Source of the DNA: CAZUCU01 sp964618845 | GTDB lineage: Bacteria > Patescibacteriota > Minisyncoccia > Phycocordibacterales > JAACPR01 | NCBI GenBank assembly: GCA_964618845.1 | Contig: CAZUCU010000004.1 | Coordinates: forward strand, 1 to 40,307 | Direction of reading: 5' to 3' | Length of the DNA stretch: 40,307 bases | Shown here: one piece after another, positions 24,983 through 32,988 of the stretch | Numbering within the stretch: the stretch's first letter is position 1 | How the letters are laid out: each line of letters begins with the position of its first letter | Position numbers and translations under genes: made by a program | The notes under the pieces: model-generated | What the model was told of the DNA's origin: nothing | Database searches by the model: none | What the model saw: the letters and a program-made list of their open reading frames with translations, nothing else

Positions 24983-27900
24983 AACATTATCAACAATTCA
25001 AGAGATACAGAAAGAGCTCGATTCTCTTTCAGAAAAGAAATCACTCGCTCAGGCACAACGGGTGATCCTTTCTGTTATCCGTCTTTTGGATGATTCTGTC
25101 TCTGTCGATGACACCAAAAACTTTGAGTTGTTCAATGTTGATAATCAAAAAATCTCTGCCAATGCTCAGTGGTTTTACGAAGACGCTGTTGTGGTAGACC
25201 GTCGGGCTACCTACAAGATCCACGCTCAGAATAGTCTCAATATCGACTTCAAGCTCTACGGTCTTACAAAGCCATCAAAACGTACTATCTCTTGGATTCA
25301 GGCACTTACTCCAAACTTTGAAGATGAGCCGTTTAACTCAAAATACAATCTAGGTATTGATTTTGTTGTGCCAAAAAGTGCTGATCGTATCATCATTGTC
25401 TTGAGTAATAGTTATGTGATCCGAACACTGGAACTCAAAGGAGCACTCACTGCTACATATCAAGAGATCTTCTCGAAGTGGGCTTCAATTTCTGATTTCA
25501 GCAACAAGAAAGAAGTTCATTCGATCCTTTGGGAAAGCTTCGATCTTCAACCTCTCAACAAGAAGTTTTACGCTGGTATCAGTGAGCGATTTATCACGCT
25601 TCGTCAGCATCTTACGAAAGAGGATGTGCTTGATGAAAAGCACGCTTCACTATTCGCAAACCGATTGCTCGGTCGTGTTATTTTCTGTTGGTTCTTGGAT
25701 AAGAAAGGAATCATCAACGCAGATAAAAAGTACTTTGATTCAGAGTCATTTGAATCCGACAATGAATACTACAAAACTAAGTTAGAAAATCTTTTCTTTG
25801 GTGTTCTTAATACTCCAATTCCTGATCGTGAATACAAGGACGAAGTCACACCGTTTCTAAACGGAGGTTTGTTTGAAGCTCGTGATACAGATCTCTATAA
25901 GAGCACTAAACTTACATTCCCAAAGAATTATTTTGATGATTTGTTTGGATTCCTTTCTGCATATAACTTTACGACTGATGAAAGTACCAGTCAGTTCCAA
26001 CAAGTAGCAATCGATCCTGAAATGTTAGGACGTATTTTTGAAAATCTCCTTGCCGAAATGACAGAAGAAGACGGCGGACAAGCACGAAAAGCAAAAGGTG
26101 CATTTTATACTCCACGTGAAATTGTGGACTATATGTGTCGTGAATCTCTCAAAGAATACTTGAAGACAAAGCTTCCAGAAGACGAGCATAGGGATCAGCG
26201 GTTAGAACAATTGATTGATCGTCCTGATAAAGAGTTCCAAGACCAAGACCACAACTGGCGACGTGACTGGAAGCCCTATAAGGAAGCAATCATCGACGCT
26301 CTTGATGAACTCAAGGTACTTGACCCTGCGTGTGGATCAGGAGCTTTCCCAATAGGTATGTTACAGCTCTTGGTAAAGGTTTATGAACGCCTAGAAGCCC
26401 GTTTTGACCCCTACAAGACAAAGTTACAGATTATTGAAAAGAACATCTATGGAGTGGACATAGAGCCAATGGCGGTCGAAATAGCACGTCTCCGAACGTG
26501 GCTTTCGATCATTGTGGATGAGGAAGCAGACTCAAAGAAAATCAAGCCACTTCCAAACCTAGAGTTTAAGTTTGTGTGTGCGAACTCACTGATTGATTTA
26601 GATAAAAGCGGAATCAGTGCATTTGGTGATGATCCTGAACTTGAGAATAAACTCAAAGATATTCGTGATGCCTATTTCAATACAGGAAGTCTCAATAAAA
26701 AGAAAAAACTTCGAGATGACTACGATAAACTGGTAAAAACAAATCCTAATATGTTTGGTGAGTCAGAAAAATCTTTACAACTTAAAACATATCGACCATT
26801 TGATAACGAGACGACCGCAAGCTTTTTTAATTCTGAGTTTATGTTCGGTATCTTAAGATTTAATGTAATTATAGGTAATCCTCCTTATATAAAAAATACT
26901 AGAATAGATAAGTTATTAAAAGAGAAATATATTACTAACTACACCGCAACTTTTGATCAATGGGATATTTATGTGTTGTTTTTTGAATTCTCATACAATT
27001 TATTAGAGGAAAAAGGAGTTTGTTGCTTAATTACTGCAAATCAATGGCTTTCGGCAAAGTTTGGCTTGAAACTTAGATCTATTCTTGCTCCACACATATT
27101 AAGTTTTACTGATTTTAAGAAATACTCAGATTTTGATGGTGCATCTGTAAATACTTTCATCACTTTGTTTTCAAAAGAAGAAAAACGTACATCTTTATCA
27201 ATTACCGATTTTAATAATCACGGCTTATCCACCACGCGATTAGTAAGTAGAAGTGATGTTGTTGATTCTGCAACGAACTTAGGATTATTATTGTCAACTT
27301 CTCTAGAGGTTATAAAGTCTGTAAAACAAAGATTTAAAAAAACATTTTCCGACTACTACAAGATAGGACACTCTTTTTCAATTCCTGATTTTTATAAGTT
27401 GTCTAATTTAATATCAGAAGAAGTTAATTTTGATCCCAAAACTGATATAAAGCTCGTGAGTACGGGGACATTAAGTCTTTTAGGAGAATATTACGGTGTA
27501 AAAAAATTCAAATATGATGGTCATAACTACAACAAACCAATTGTTAAAAGAGTTGATTTCTTAAAATTATTTCCAACCAGAGAAATACAAACACTTCCAA
27601 AACTCATAATAGCTTCAATGGGAGGGCTAAATATTGGATTAGATTTGGATGGACATTTTTTAGGCACTCGTCCTACTGTATGGATTCACAATAAGAGTCA
27701 AGATGAATTGAAAATTGCATTCGGTCTACTTAGTTCCACTTTTATTAAATGGTTCTATTATCAACAATATTCCATTGCGGGTATGGCGGGATTTAAGCTT
27801 AAATACGGAGATATCAAAGAAACTCCATTCCCAGAAATTGATAACACTCAACGAATCGCACTATTAGATATAGTGAATCAGCTTATCGGTGCGATAAGGG

Positions 27901-28016
27901 GTAAATCTGAAAAAGATGTTTTAGTATACAAACAGTCTTTAAATAATTTTGTTATGGATCTGTATAGGTTAACTGATGAAGAGAAAAAGATAATCTATGA
28001 CTCTGAAAGCAAATGA
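24975..28016 (+). CDS. Eco57I-type adenine-N6 DNA methyltransferase
   Basis: 1013 residues. The N-terminal 340 residues are of unknown role, with a conserved-looking DPEMLGRIFENLLAEM lead-in. Motif X-like GAFYTPREIVDYM precedes SAM motif I (LDPACGSGAFPIG, about residues 448-460). Catalytic motif IV is NPPY at 635-638 (IIGNPPYIKN), defining an N6-adenine enzyme. The rest is probably the target-recognition domain. PglX of BREX, DrmMI of DISARM and type IIG enzymes share this core. It overlaps both neighbours (8 and 20 bases), so the three genes are translationally coupled. From about residue 615 to 935 the base composition turns AT-rich; see findings. Confidence 0.9.
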   Translation: MTRTLSTIQEIQKELDSLSEKKSLAQAQRVILSVIRLLDDSVSVDDTKNFELFNVDNQKISANAQWFYEDAVVVDRRATYKIHAQNSLNIDFKLYGLTKPSKRTISWIQALTPNFEDEPFNSKYNLGIDFVVPKSADRIIIVLSNSYVIRTLELKGALTATYQEIFSKWASISDFSNKKEVHSILWESFDLQPLNKKFYAGISERFITLRQHLTKEDVLDEKHASLFANRLLGRVIFCWFLDKKGIINADKKYFDSESFESDNEYYKTKLENLFFGVLNTPIPDREYKDEVTPFLNGGLFEARDTDLYKSTKLTFPKNYFDDLFGFLSAYNFTTDESTSQFQQVAIDPEMLGRIFENLLAEMTEEDGGQARKAKGAFYTPREIVDYMCRESLKEYLKTKLPEDEHRDQRLEQLIDRPDKEFQDQDHNWRRDWKPYKEAIIDALDELKVLDPACGSGAFPIGMLQLLVKVYERLEARFDPYKTKLQIIEKNIYGVDIEPMAVEIARLRTWLSIIVDEEADSKKIKPLPNLEFKFVCANSLIDLDKSGISAFGDDPELENKLKDIRDAYFNTGSLNKKKKLRDDYDKLVKTNPNMFGESEKSLQLKTYRPFDNETTASFFNSEFMFGILRFNVIIGNPPYIKNTRIDKLLKEKYITNYTATFDQWDIYVLFFEFSYNLLEEKGVCCLITANQWLSAKFGLKLRSILAPHILSFTDFKKYSDFDGASVNTFITLFSKEEKRTSLSITDFNNHGLSTTRLVSRSDVVDSATNLGLLLSTSLEVIKSVKQRFKKTFSDYYKIGHSFSIPDFYKLSNLISEEVNFDPKTDIKLVSTGTLSLLGEYYGVKKFKYDGHNYNKPIVKRVDFLKLFPTREIQTLPKLIIASMGGLNIGLDLDGHFLGTRPTVWIHNKSQDELKIAFGLLSSTFIKWFYYQQYSIAGMAGFKLKYGDIKETPFPEIDNTQRIALLDIVNQLIGAIRGKSEKDVLVYKQSLNNFVMDLYRLTDEEKKIIYDSESK

Positions 28017-28644
28017 GAAAATTAAATTAGTTCTTGAGAGGATTCTCGAAGAACACTCTTTAGGTAAAGAAAATCCAACGTCGGTTAATGTTCCGATCTA
28101 TGATTTGACTTATGATTCCAAAATTGAGGATCGAAATATCGAACCAATTTTCGAACACCTTGAGGATAAAGGAATGATCATCACGTGGTTTTTGAAAGAC
28201 GACGCAAGTTATGATCTTCTTTGTAAAGATGATTTTCGTGATAAGGCAAAAGCTTATTTGAAGGAACTTGAGCAAACCGATCTACCTGTAAAGATTGAAG
28301 AATCAAAAACAAACATTCAATTCGTTAAAGAGAAAGGTGCGTTGTATATCTTAGCCAAGGGTAAAAAAGCACGTCTTTCTGATGATGTTAAATCAAAAAA
28401 AGCTAAGTTAGTAATGACCCTATCTGATCCTATGGGTGTCCCACGAACGATTGATAGCGTCTTTGATGCAATGAGACTCCCCACAGATAAGTATGATGAA
28501 TATACAAACAAGAAAGAAGTTATCAGAAACAATCTAAAAGAAGTTAATAGAACTCTCAAAGAGAACAAACTCCCATTAAAGTTTAAGCTTAAAACAGTAA
28601 AAGGATCAGTTGCAATGGTGGTGGACGAAAGAAAAAGTGGTTAA
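27997..28644 (+). CDS. Third gene of the defence operon, winged-helix-like, unknown function
   Basis: 215 residues, overlapping the methyltransferase by 20 bases. Residues about 1-90 (KIKLVLERILEEH through IEPIFEHLEDKGMI) and about 145-205 (DSVFDAMRLPTDKYDEY through NRTLKENKLPLKF) each look like a helical DNA-binding wing; the middle is a short beta region. I do not recognise a named family. Tight coupling implies it is part of the restriction-like complex, perhaps specificity, inhibition or sensing. Confidence 0.7.
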   Translation: MTLKANEKIKLVLERILEEHSLGKENPTSVNVPIYDLTYDSKIEDRNIEPIFEHLEDKGMIITWFLKDDASYDLLCKDDFRDKAKAYLKELEQTDLPVKIEESKTNIQFVKEKGALYILAKGKKARLSDDVKSKKAKLVMTLSDPMGVPRTIDSVFDAMRLPTDKYDEYTNKKEVIRNNLKEVNRTLKENKLPLKFKLKTVKGSVAMVVDERKSG

Positions 28645-28671
28645 CAACTTTTGATTTTTTGGTGGGATTAG

Positions 28672-28700
28672 AAAAGCTCCTTATTTTAAGGGGTTTTTTC
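28672..28700 (+). terminator. Rho-independent terminator of the defence operon
   Basis: GCTCCTT pairs with AAGGGGT around ATTTT (two G-U pairs) and is followed by TTTTTTC. Confidence 0.7.
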
Positions 28701-28765
28701 TTATTCCAAACCCACCATATACCACCATTTCGTAAACACCACGGTGGATTATTTATTGTTTGCAT

Positions 28766-28927
28766 ATGATCAGTAATGCAACAGTCAAAGAGTTTCAAGA
28801 AGTCATCGAACAAGAGTTCGGTGTTGTCTTGGACGAAAAAGACGCATATGAAATCCTCCTGAACTGGGTGGATTACTTTGACTTGCTTGCAAAGATTGAT
28901 CATCGCAAGGAAGTGACAGTTTCCTAG
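28766..28927 (+). CDS. Small acidic protein, 53 residues
   Basis: Starts at ATG 28766 and ends with TAG 28925-28927. The sequence is helical, with VKEFQEVIEQEFGVVL, DEKDAYEILLNW and VDYFDLLAKIDHRKE, and no membrane segment. It lies between the defence operon and the recombinase genes and looks like a conserved small accessory gene of such elements. Function unknown. Confidence 0.6.
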   Translation: MISNATVKEFQEVIEQEFGVVLDEKDAYEILLNWVDYFDLLAKIDHRKEVTVS

Positions 28928-29180
28928 TGACAAATGGGTTGGTGGGAGTCATCAGTGAGTCTCCCGAAAAAACCGACTGCTACCTTTCTTGGTGTGTAGA
29001 TAATAGCGTCCGCTCTGAGTGAACACTTCTCAACGGACGACCTCATCTGCACAGCAACGGAGGAACTTGTACTGAGAATGACTTTGTTGAGGGGGGTCAA
29101 ACTTAGTAATCAACCCACAAATACATTATCAACCCAATCCCAAAAATAAGATATGAGGGAAATAAAAGTGTAATAAAAAT
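28928..29180. other. Gene-free stretch with hairpins before the recombination genes
   Basis: No gene is seen. GGGAG/CTCCC at about 28947-28969 and CGTCCG/CGGACG at about 29008-29040 (with inner GAGTG/CACTT) are plausible stems. It could be a non-coding RNA or a recombination-site region for the serine recombinase. I cannot decide. Confidence 0.35.
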
Positions 29181-29417
29181 ATGTCGACAAGGTCAAAAAA
29201 GCGTTATTCCAAGGCAGATATTGAAGAAGCCAAAAAGAATAATGACGAAGTGAGAAAGTATTTTGCTCGAAAGAGTAAACGAAGAAAGACAGTACAGGTT
29301 CGAATTGATAAAGAGTGGCACACAAAAATTAAAGAGATCGCAAGATCTGAAAAAATGCTGATGTCATTTATGCTCGATTCAATCTGTAAACGTTTCTTCA
29401 AAAATTATCAGGATTAA
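29181..29417 (+). CDS. Ribbon-helix-helix-like small protein
   Basis: 78 residues, basic N-terminal half. KTVQVRIDKEWHTKIKEIARSEKMLMSFMLDSICKRFF at about residues 36-73 has the strand-helix-helix pattern of RHH DNA-binding proteins. It lies just upstream of the serine recombinase and may be its regulator or directionality factor. Confidence 0.65.
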   Translation: MSTRSKKRYSKADIEEAKKNNDEVRKYFARKSKRRKTVQVRIDKEWHTKIKEIARSEKMLMSFMLDSICKRFFKNYQD

Positions 29418-29470
29418 AAATAACTATGCGCTCCAAGCGTAAATTGTTAAAATTAACTAATAGAACTTAT

Positions 29471-31141
29471 ATGAAAACTAATGAGAAAATAAAAGCAGTA
29501 ATCTATGCCAGAGTGTCTTCAAAAGAGCAAGAAGAAACTGGCTACTCCCTAGAAGCACAAGAGAAGCTTCTCAAAGAATACGCAGATCAGCACGATTTTG
29601 AAATCATCAAGATTTATAAAGTCACTGAATCGGCTAGTGGTAAGCAGGTACGAAAAACGTTCAATGAAATGATACAGTTCGTGATTAAAAGTGAAGCTGA
29701 CGTTATTATCTGCGAGAAGATTGACCGACTTACCAGAAATCTCAAAGACGCCGCCACAGCTAGTGACTGGGTACTTGGTGGTGAGAATCGTCAGATTCAC
29801 TTCGTAAAGGAAAGCTTTGTAGTGAGTAGAAACACCAAAGCACACGAAAACCTTGTGTGGGATATGAAAGTAGCGATTGCTCGCTTCTACACCAACAACC
29901 TTTCAGAGGAGGTACGAAAAGGTCAGAAAGAGAAAATATCTCAAGGTTGGATTCCAACAACTCCACCGCTTGGATATAAAACGATCGGAGAAAAAGGACA
30001 TAAGATTCACATTATCGATCCCGATGTTGCACCGTATGTCCACAAGATGTTTGAACTATATGCAACTGGCAACTATTCAACGCCGTCACTCGGTAAGAAG
30101 ATGTACGAGCTTGGTTTTAGAAGTCGAAGCGGTGCTCGTGTTGTTAAGAGTAAGATTCACAAATTACTCTGCGAACCTTTCTATTATGGAAAGTTTGTTT
30201 GGAACGGCAAAGAGTATGATGGTAAACACGAACCAATCATCACTAAGGAATTATTCGATCTAGTGCAGGCAAAGTTAAGGAGACTTAGTGCTCCATATCA
30301 CCGAACGCACGACAAAGAACTGCGAGGTAAAATCTTCTGCGGTAGTTGTCGCCGAACTGTTACGTGGGAGCTTCAAAAGGGTCAGTGGTATGGTGCTTGC
30401 AAGCAATGTAAATCACAGCTTGCGGAAGATAAGAAGTACGTGCGTCAGGAAGCCGTAGAAGAGGCGTTATTTGCCCATATAGGCTCGATAGCACCCAAGA
30501 ATGACAAAGTACTAGAAGTGCTCAAGAAAGCCCTAAAAGAGAGCCACGCAGAGGAAATTGAGTATCACGATACGCAGGTAAGAAATATCAATAACTCAAT
30601 CCAGCGAATCGACCAAAGAATCAGGACAATGTACAACGATAAGCTTGATGGACGTATTGATAACAGCTTCTATGATGAAAAAATCAAAGAGTTCGGACAG
30701 GAAAAAGAAGTACTCGTGAACAACCTCAAGAAGCTCAATTCTGATAATACAGAATACTATCGTGTCGGATATTCAATTCACGAACTTGCCTTGAGGGCAA
30801 GAGAGATTTATCTCAGCGAGAAAGCTTCGACTGAGGAGAGAAGATTGTTGCTATCTTATGCGTTCTCAACCGTGCACGTACTGAAAGGTGAAGTAACACC
30901 TGAATACACGAAAGGTTTTGCTTTTTTGGCGAAGTGGATGCCAAAACTCAACGAAGTTCTCGAACTGACTGAGAATAGTGAGAATCCCTTTATTTCACTG
31001 GCTAATTCCGAGATTATGGCAAAGAATTTGTCTGCTGATCTAAATGACCTGAAAATCGATTCTCGAACTGTAGAAAACCCTTGTGTAGAAAGACAAAATG
31101 GCACTTTCGTGCCATCTCATCTTGTTTTGCTCCCCCGGTAG
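29471..31141 (+). CDS. Large serine recombinase
   Basis: 556 residues from the ATG at 29471; an in-frame ATG at 29426 would add 15 residues, but the resolvase domain begins soon after 29471 (AVIYARVSSKEQ with the nucleophile Ser). YSLEAQEKLL and EKIDRLTRN complete the catalytic domain (to about 150); a recombinase domain (PPLGYK, YATGNYSTPSLGKKMYE) and a zinc-ribbon domain (CGSC, CKQC) plus a coiled coil follow. It catalyses site-specific integration. The last four codons, ending TAG at 31139-31141, lie inside the 3' end of the opposite-strand tRNA-Asn gene, as expected if the element joins the chromosome there. Confidence 0.92.
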   Translation: MKTNEKIKAVIYARVSSKEQEETGYSLEAQEKLLKEYADQHDFEIIKIYKVTESASGKQVRKTFNEMIQFVIKSEADVIICEKIDRLTRNLKDAATASDWVLGGENRQIHFVKESFVVSRNTKAHENLVWDMKVAIARFYTNNLSEEVRKGQKEKISQGWIPTTPPLGYKTIGEKGHKIHIIDPDVAPYVHKMFELYATGNYSTPSLGKKMYELGFRSRSGARVVKSKIHKLLCEPFYYGKFVWNGKEYDGKHEPIITKELFDLVQAKLRRLSAPYHRTHDKELRGKIFCGSCRRTVTWELQKGQWYGACKQCKSQLAEDKKYVRQEAVEEALFAHIGSIAPKNDKVLEVLKKALKESHAEEIEYHDTQVRNINNSIQRIDQRIRTMYNDKLDGRIDNSFYDEKIKEFGQEKEVLVNNLKKLNSDNTEYYRVGYSIHELALRAREIYLSEKASTEERRLLLSYAFSTVHVLKGEVTPEYTKGFAFLAKWMPKLNEVLELTENSENPFISLANSEIMAKNLSADLNDLKIDSRTVENPCVERQNGTFVPSHLVLLPR

Positions 31142-31167
31142 GATTCGAACCTACGACCAATCGCTTA

Positions 31168-31728
31168 CATTTATCCTAAAATTACTTAAAGGGATGGACT
31201 ATATCATCACCATATTCTTACAAACACAGGTGTAAGGCGCTTCGTCCCTCGACTACGCTCGGGACTACTCCATAAAGGATAGTCTCTGAACCTTCCTATT
31301 TCGTATTTTGAAATAAGCTTGGCTGCTGATTACCCATTGAATGATGGGCTTCCAGACAATTCACCTTATTTTCGACCAGACTTTCGTGCTGGAAGCTGCG
31401 TAATACCTTCGTGAATTTCCATGTGACAATTTGCACACACTAGAATGCATTTATCAATTTCTTTTTTGATAGTATTATAGGCTTTTGTAAGCCCTTTGTC
31501 AGATAAACCAAAACTTTTTGTTTTAGGATTTATATGATGAAAGGAAAGTGCTCTATCACATTTGTCATATCCACAAATTTCACATTTGCCACCTTTATAT
31601 TCACGAGCTAATTTTCGAAGTTTTATTCTTCGCTTTTTAACTGCTTGAACCATGTAGGAGGCTCTGTCGGTATAAACTCTTTTTTTAGCCATATTATATT
31701 ATTAGTATAATACAACAGAGCTTTACAC
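31168..31728 (-). ncRNA. Group I intron in the tRNA-Asn anticodon loop
   Basis: 561 nt on the minus strand. The 5' exon ends in U and the intron ends in G, as group I splicing requires. Core elements read on the minus strand are AATTGTCTGGAAGCC (P3/P4 region), AATCAGCAGCCAAGC, the P7 strand GGTTCAGAGACTATCC (31292-31277) and its partner GATATAGTCC (31205-31196). A 22-nt hairpin GTCCC...GGGAC at 31244-31265 occupies a peripheral stem. The intron holds an HNH gene close to its 5' end. Confidence 0.88.
31366..31692 (-). CDS. Intron-encoded HNH homing endonuclease
   Basis: 108 residues. A basic N-terminal third is followed by CEICGYDKCDRALSFHHINP (zinc Cys pair and the catalytic HH), then CILVCANCHMEIH (second zinc CxxC and closing His). 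This is the compact HNH form found inside group I introns. It starts only 36 nt after the 5' splice site. It would cut intron-less alleles of the tRNA gene and promote homing. No stop or frameshift is seen, so it appears intact. Confidence 0.9.
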   Translation of the reverse strand: MAKKRVYTDRASYMVQAVKKRRIKLRKLAREYKGGKCEICGYDKCDRALSFHHINPKTKSFGLSDKGLTKAYNTIKKEIDKCILVCANCHMEIHEGITQLPARKSGRK

Positions 31729-31860
31729 ACAGGCGACTGCTCTACCGCTGAGCTACAGGGGAATGAATTCCAAATTAATGGAACATTGATTTTAAAAAGA
31801 ACTGACAAAAATAATATCAAAAATCAAGACAAAAGCAATATTGTGGTGTAGAATATTCCT

Positions 31861-31980
31861 ATGGCAAAAAGAAAAACAGGGGTGGGGAAGAGAAAAACCT
31901 CAAGATCCAAAAAAACAAAAAAAAGATTAGCAATAAAAAAAGAAATGTTGATCCAAAAAGTTAATAAAAAAAGGAGATAA
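31861..31980 (+). CDS. Very basic 39-residue protein
   Basis: MAKRKTGVGKRKTSRSKK opens a peptide with about half Lys/Arg and no cysteine. TAGAAT at 31849-31854 ends six bases before the ATG (leaderless layout). The composition suggests a nucleic-acid-associated peptide, such as an H1-like or ribosome-associated protein. Family not recognised. Confidence 0.6.
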   Translation: MAKRKTGVGKRKTSRSKKTKKRLAIKKEMLIQKVNKKRR

Positions 31981-32004
31981 GATTTTTTTAACTATATTTA
32001 TTAA

Positions 32005-32032
32005 TTGACAAAAGGTGTTTTTGATTTAAACT
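32005..32032 (+). promoter_or_regulatory. Promoter of the 32.0-kb small gene
   Basis: TTGACA at 32005-32010 and TAAACT at 32027-32032 are 16 bp apart. This consensus -35 lies where a TTG start might otherwise be called, and it argues for the ATG at 32050. Confidence 0.6.
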
Positions 32033-32049
32033 CTTTCAAAAGTACAAAA

Positions 32050-32313
32050 ATGAAAATAATATATAGAATTCTGGCTGTACCTCCGGGTTTATTAAAAGAA
32101 TTTCTTTTGTGTGTTGGTGATAAAGCAAAAGTTGAAATAACATATGAAATTACTTCACGATCGGTAGAATGTGGTTTATCTGGTTTTGTTTATATTAATG
32201 GGGCGAATTTACAGGAAATTAAAAAAGCAAAGAAGGTTTTTAATTCCAGAAAGTTAAGAGATTTTTTTGTTGAGGAGATTTACAAAACTGTTTCTAAAGA
32301 ACCCAAAAAGTAA
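32050..32313 (+). CDS. Hypothetical protein, 87 residues
   Basis: Starts MKIIYRILAVPPGLL. An upstream TTG (32005) is rejected because it is part of the -35 hexamer. The protein is soluble and mixed alpha/beta with two cysteines and a Lys-rich end. Its stop codon lies within a strong terminator hairpin. I do not recognise a family. Confidence 0.65.
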   Translation: MKIIYRILAVPPGLLKEFLLCVGDKAKVEITYEITSRSVECGLSGFVYINGANLQEIKKAKKVFNSRKLRDFFVEEIYKTVSKEPKK

Positions 32314-32330
32314 TTTTTTTGGGTTCTTTT
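32296..32330 (+). terminator. Rho-independent terminator overlapping a stop codon
   Basis: AAAGAACCCAAAAA (from 32296) pairs with TTTTTGGGTTCTTT around the TAA stop; a T-run is built into the 3' arm. Confidence 0.88.
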
Positions 32331-32379
32331 AACAGTAATTTTTCATGTTTTTCATCATTGAATTTGTTATTATTTTAAT

Positions 32380-32604
32380 ATGTATATTCATGTAAAGGTC
32401 AAGACCAAACAAAAAAAGGAATATATTAAGGAATTAAAACCACAATATTTTGAAGTTTCAGTTAAGGAGAAAGCAGAAAAAAACCTTGCAAACAAACGTA
32501 TTTTGAAAATTCTTCAAAAATATTTTAAAACTCAAAAAGTAAAAATAATAAATGGTCACAGGAGTCCAAATAAATTAATTTCTGTTGATAAAATTTTATG
32601 TTAA
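32380..32604 (+). CDS. DUF167/YggU-family protein
   Basis: 74 residues. MYIHVKVKTKQKKEYI, YFEVSVKEKAEKNLANKRILKIL and VKIINGHRSPNKLISVD follow the DUF167 pattern (basic two-layer alpha/beta fold; the final GHxSxxK stretch is the family signature). Its molecular role is not established. It has its own AT-rich promoter region and lies 12 bp before the hibernation-factor gene. Confidence 0.85.
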   Translation: MYIHVKVKTKQKKEYIKELKPQYFEVSVKEKAEKNLANKRILKILQKYFKTQKVKIINGHRSPNKLISVDKILC

Positions 32605-32616
32605 AATACGACTATT

Positions 32617-32988
32617 ATGATCAATATAAATATCAAATCAACAAATTTTAATATGACACCCGACATTGATCAAATGGTTCGGGATAAAATTAATTTAGTA
32701 GAAAGGTTTTTAGATCTAAGGGGTGATGAAACCGCTTTGGCAGAAGTAGAAATAGAAAGAAGCACTCACCACAAAAAGGGAGAAGTTTTCCGAGTTGAAA
32801 TAAACTTTAGTTTTAAAGGGAAAGTTATAAGATCTGAATCAAAACATTTTGATGTACGAAGTGCAATAGAAGGAGTCAGAGAAGATCTGGAGAGACGAAT
32901 TAGGAGAGGAAAGGGAAAAAGATTTGATATCTTTAAAAAAAGTGCAAGAAAATTAAAAAAAATATTAAGAATGGGAAATTATGAATAA
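32617..32988 (+). CDS. hpf: Ribosome hibernation promoting factor, short form
   Basis: 123 residues. MININIKSTNFNMTPDIDQMVRDKINLVERF, AEVEIERSTHHKKGEVFRVEIN and DVRSAIEGVREDLERRIRRGKGKR follow the HPF/RaiA fold, which binds the small subunit decoding and anticodon sites of resting ribosomes. The dimerising C-terminal domain of long HPFs is absent; a basic tail replaces it. The gene overlaps the cyclophilin gene by 8 bases. Confidence 0.88.
   Translation: MININIKSTNFNMTPDIDQMVRDKINLVERFLDLRGDETALAEVEIERSTHHKKGEVFRVEINFSFKGKVIRSESKHFDVRSAIEGVREDLERRIRRGKGKRFDIFKKSARKLKKILRMGNYE

Larger units (their letters stand above)
31130..31762 (-). tRNA. tRNA-Asn(GUU) interrupted by a group I intron
   Basis: The 5' exon is 31762-31729 and the 3' exon 31167-31130. 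Spliced, they give a 72-nt tRNA without CCA. The acceptor pairs TCCCCTG with CGGGGGA, the D stem GCTC with GAGC, the anticodon stem GTCGC with GCGAT (one G-U), and the T stem GTAGG with CCTAC around TTCGAAT; the discriminator is G. The anticodon loop is CTGTTAA, anticodon GTT. The intron sits between bases 35 and 36. The 3' CCA is not encoded. Confidence 0.92.

Noticed and set aside
32005..32049. TTG start at 32005 for the small gene
   Set aside because: The TTG is part of a consensus TTGACA -35 hexamer with a suitable -10 box; the ATG at 32050 is preferred.
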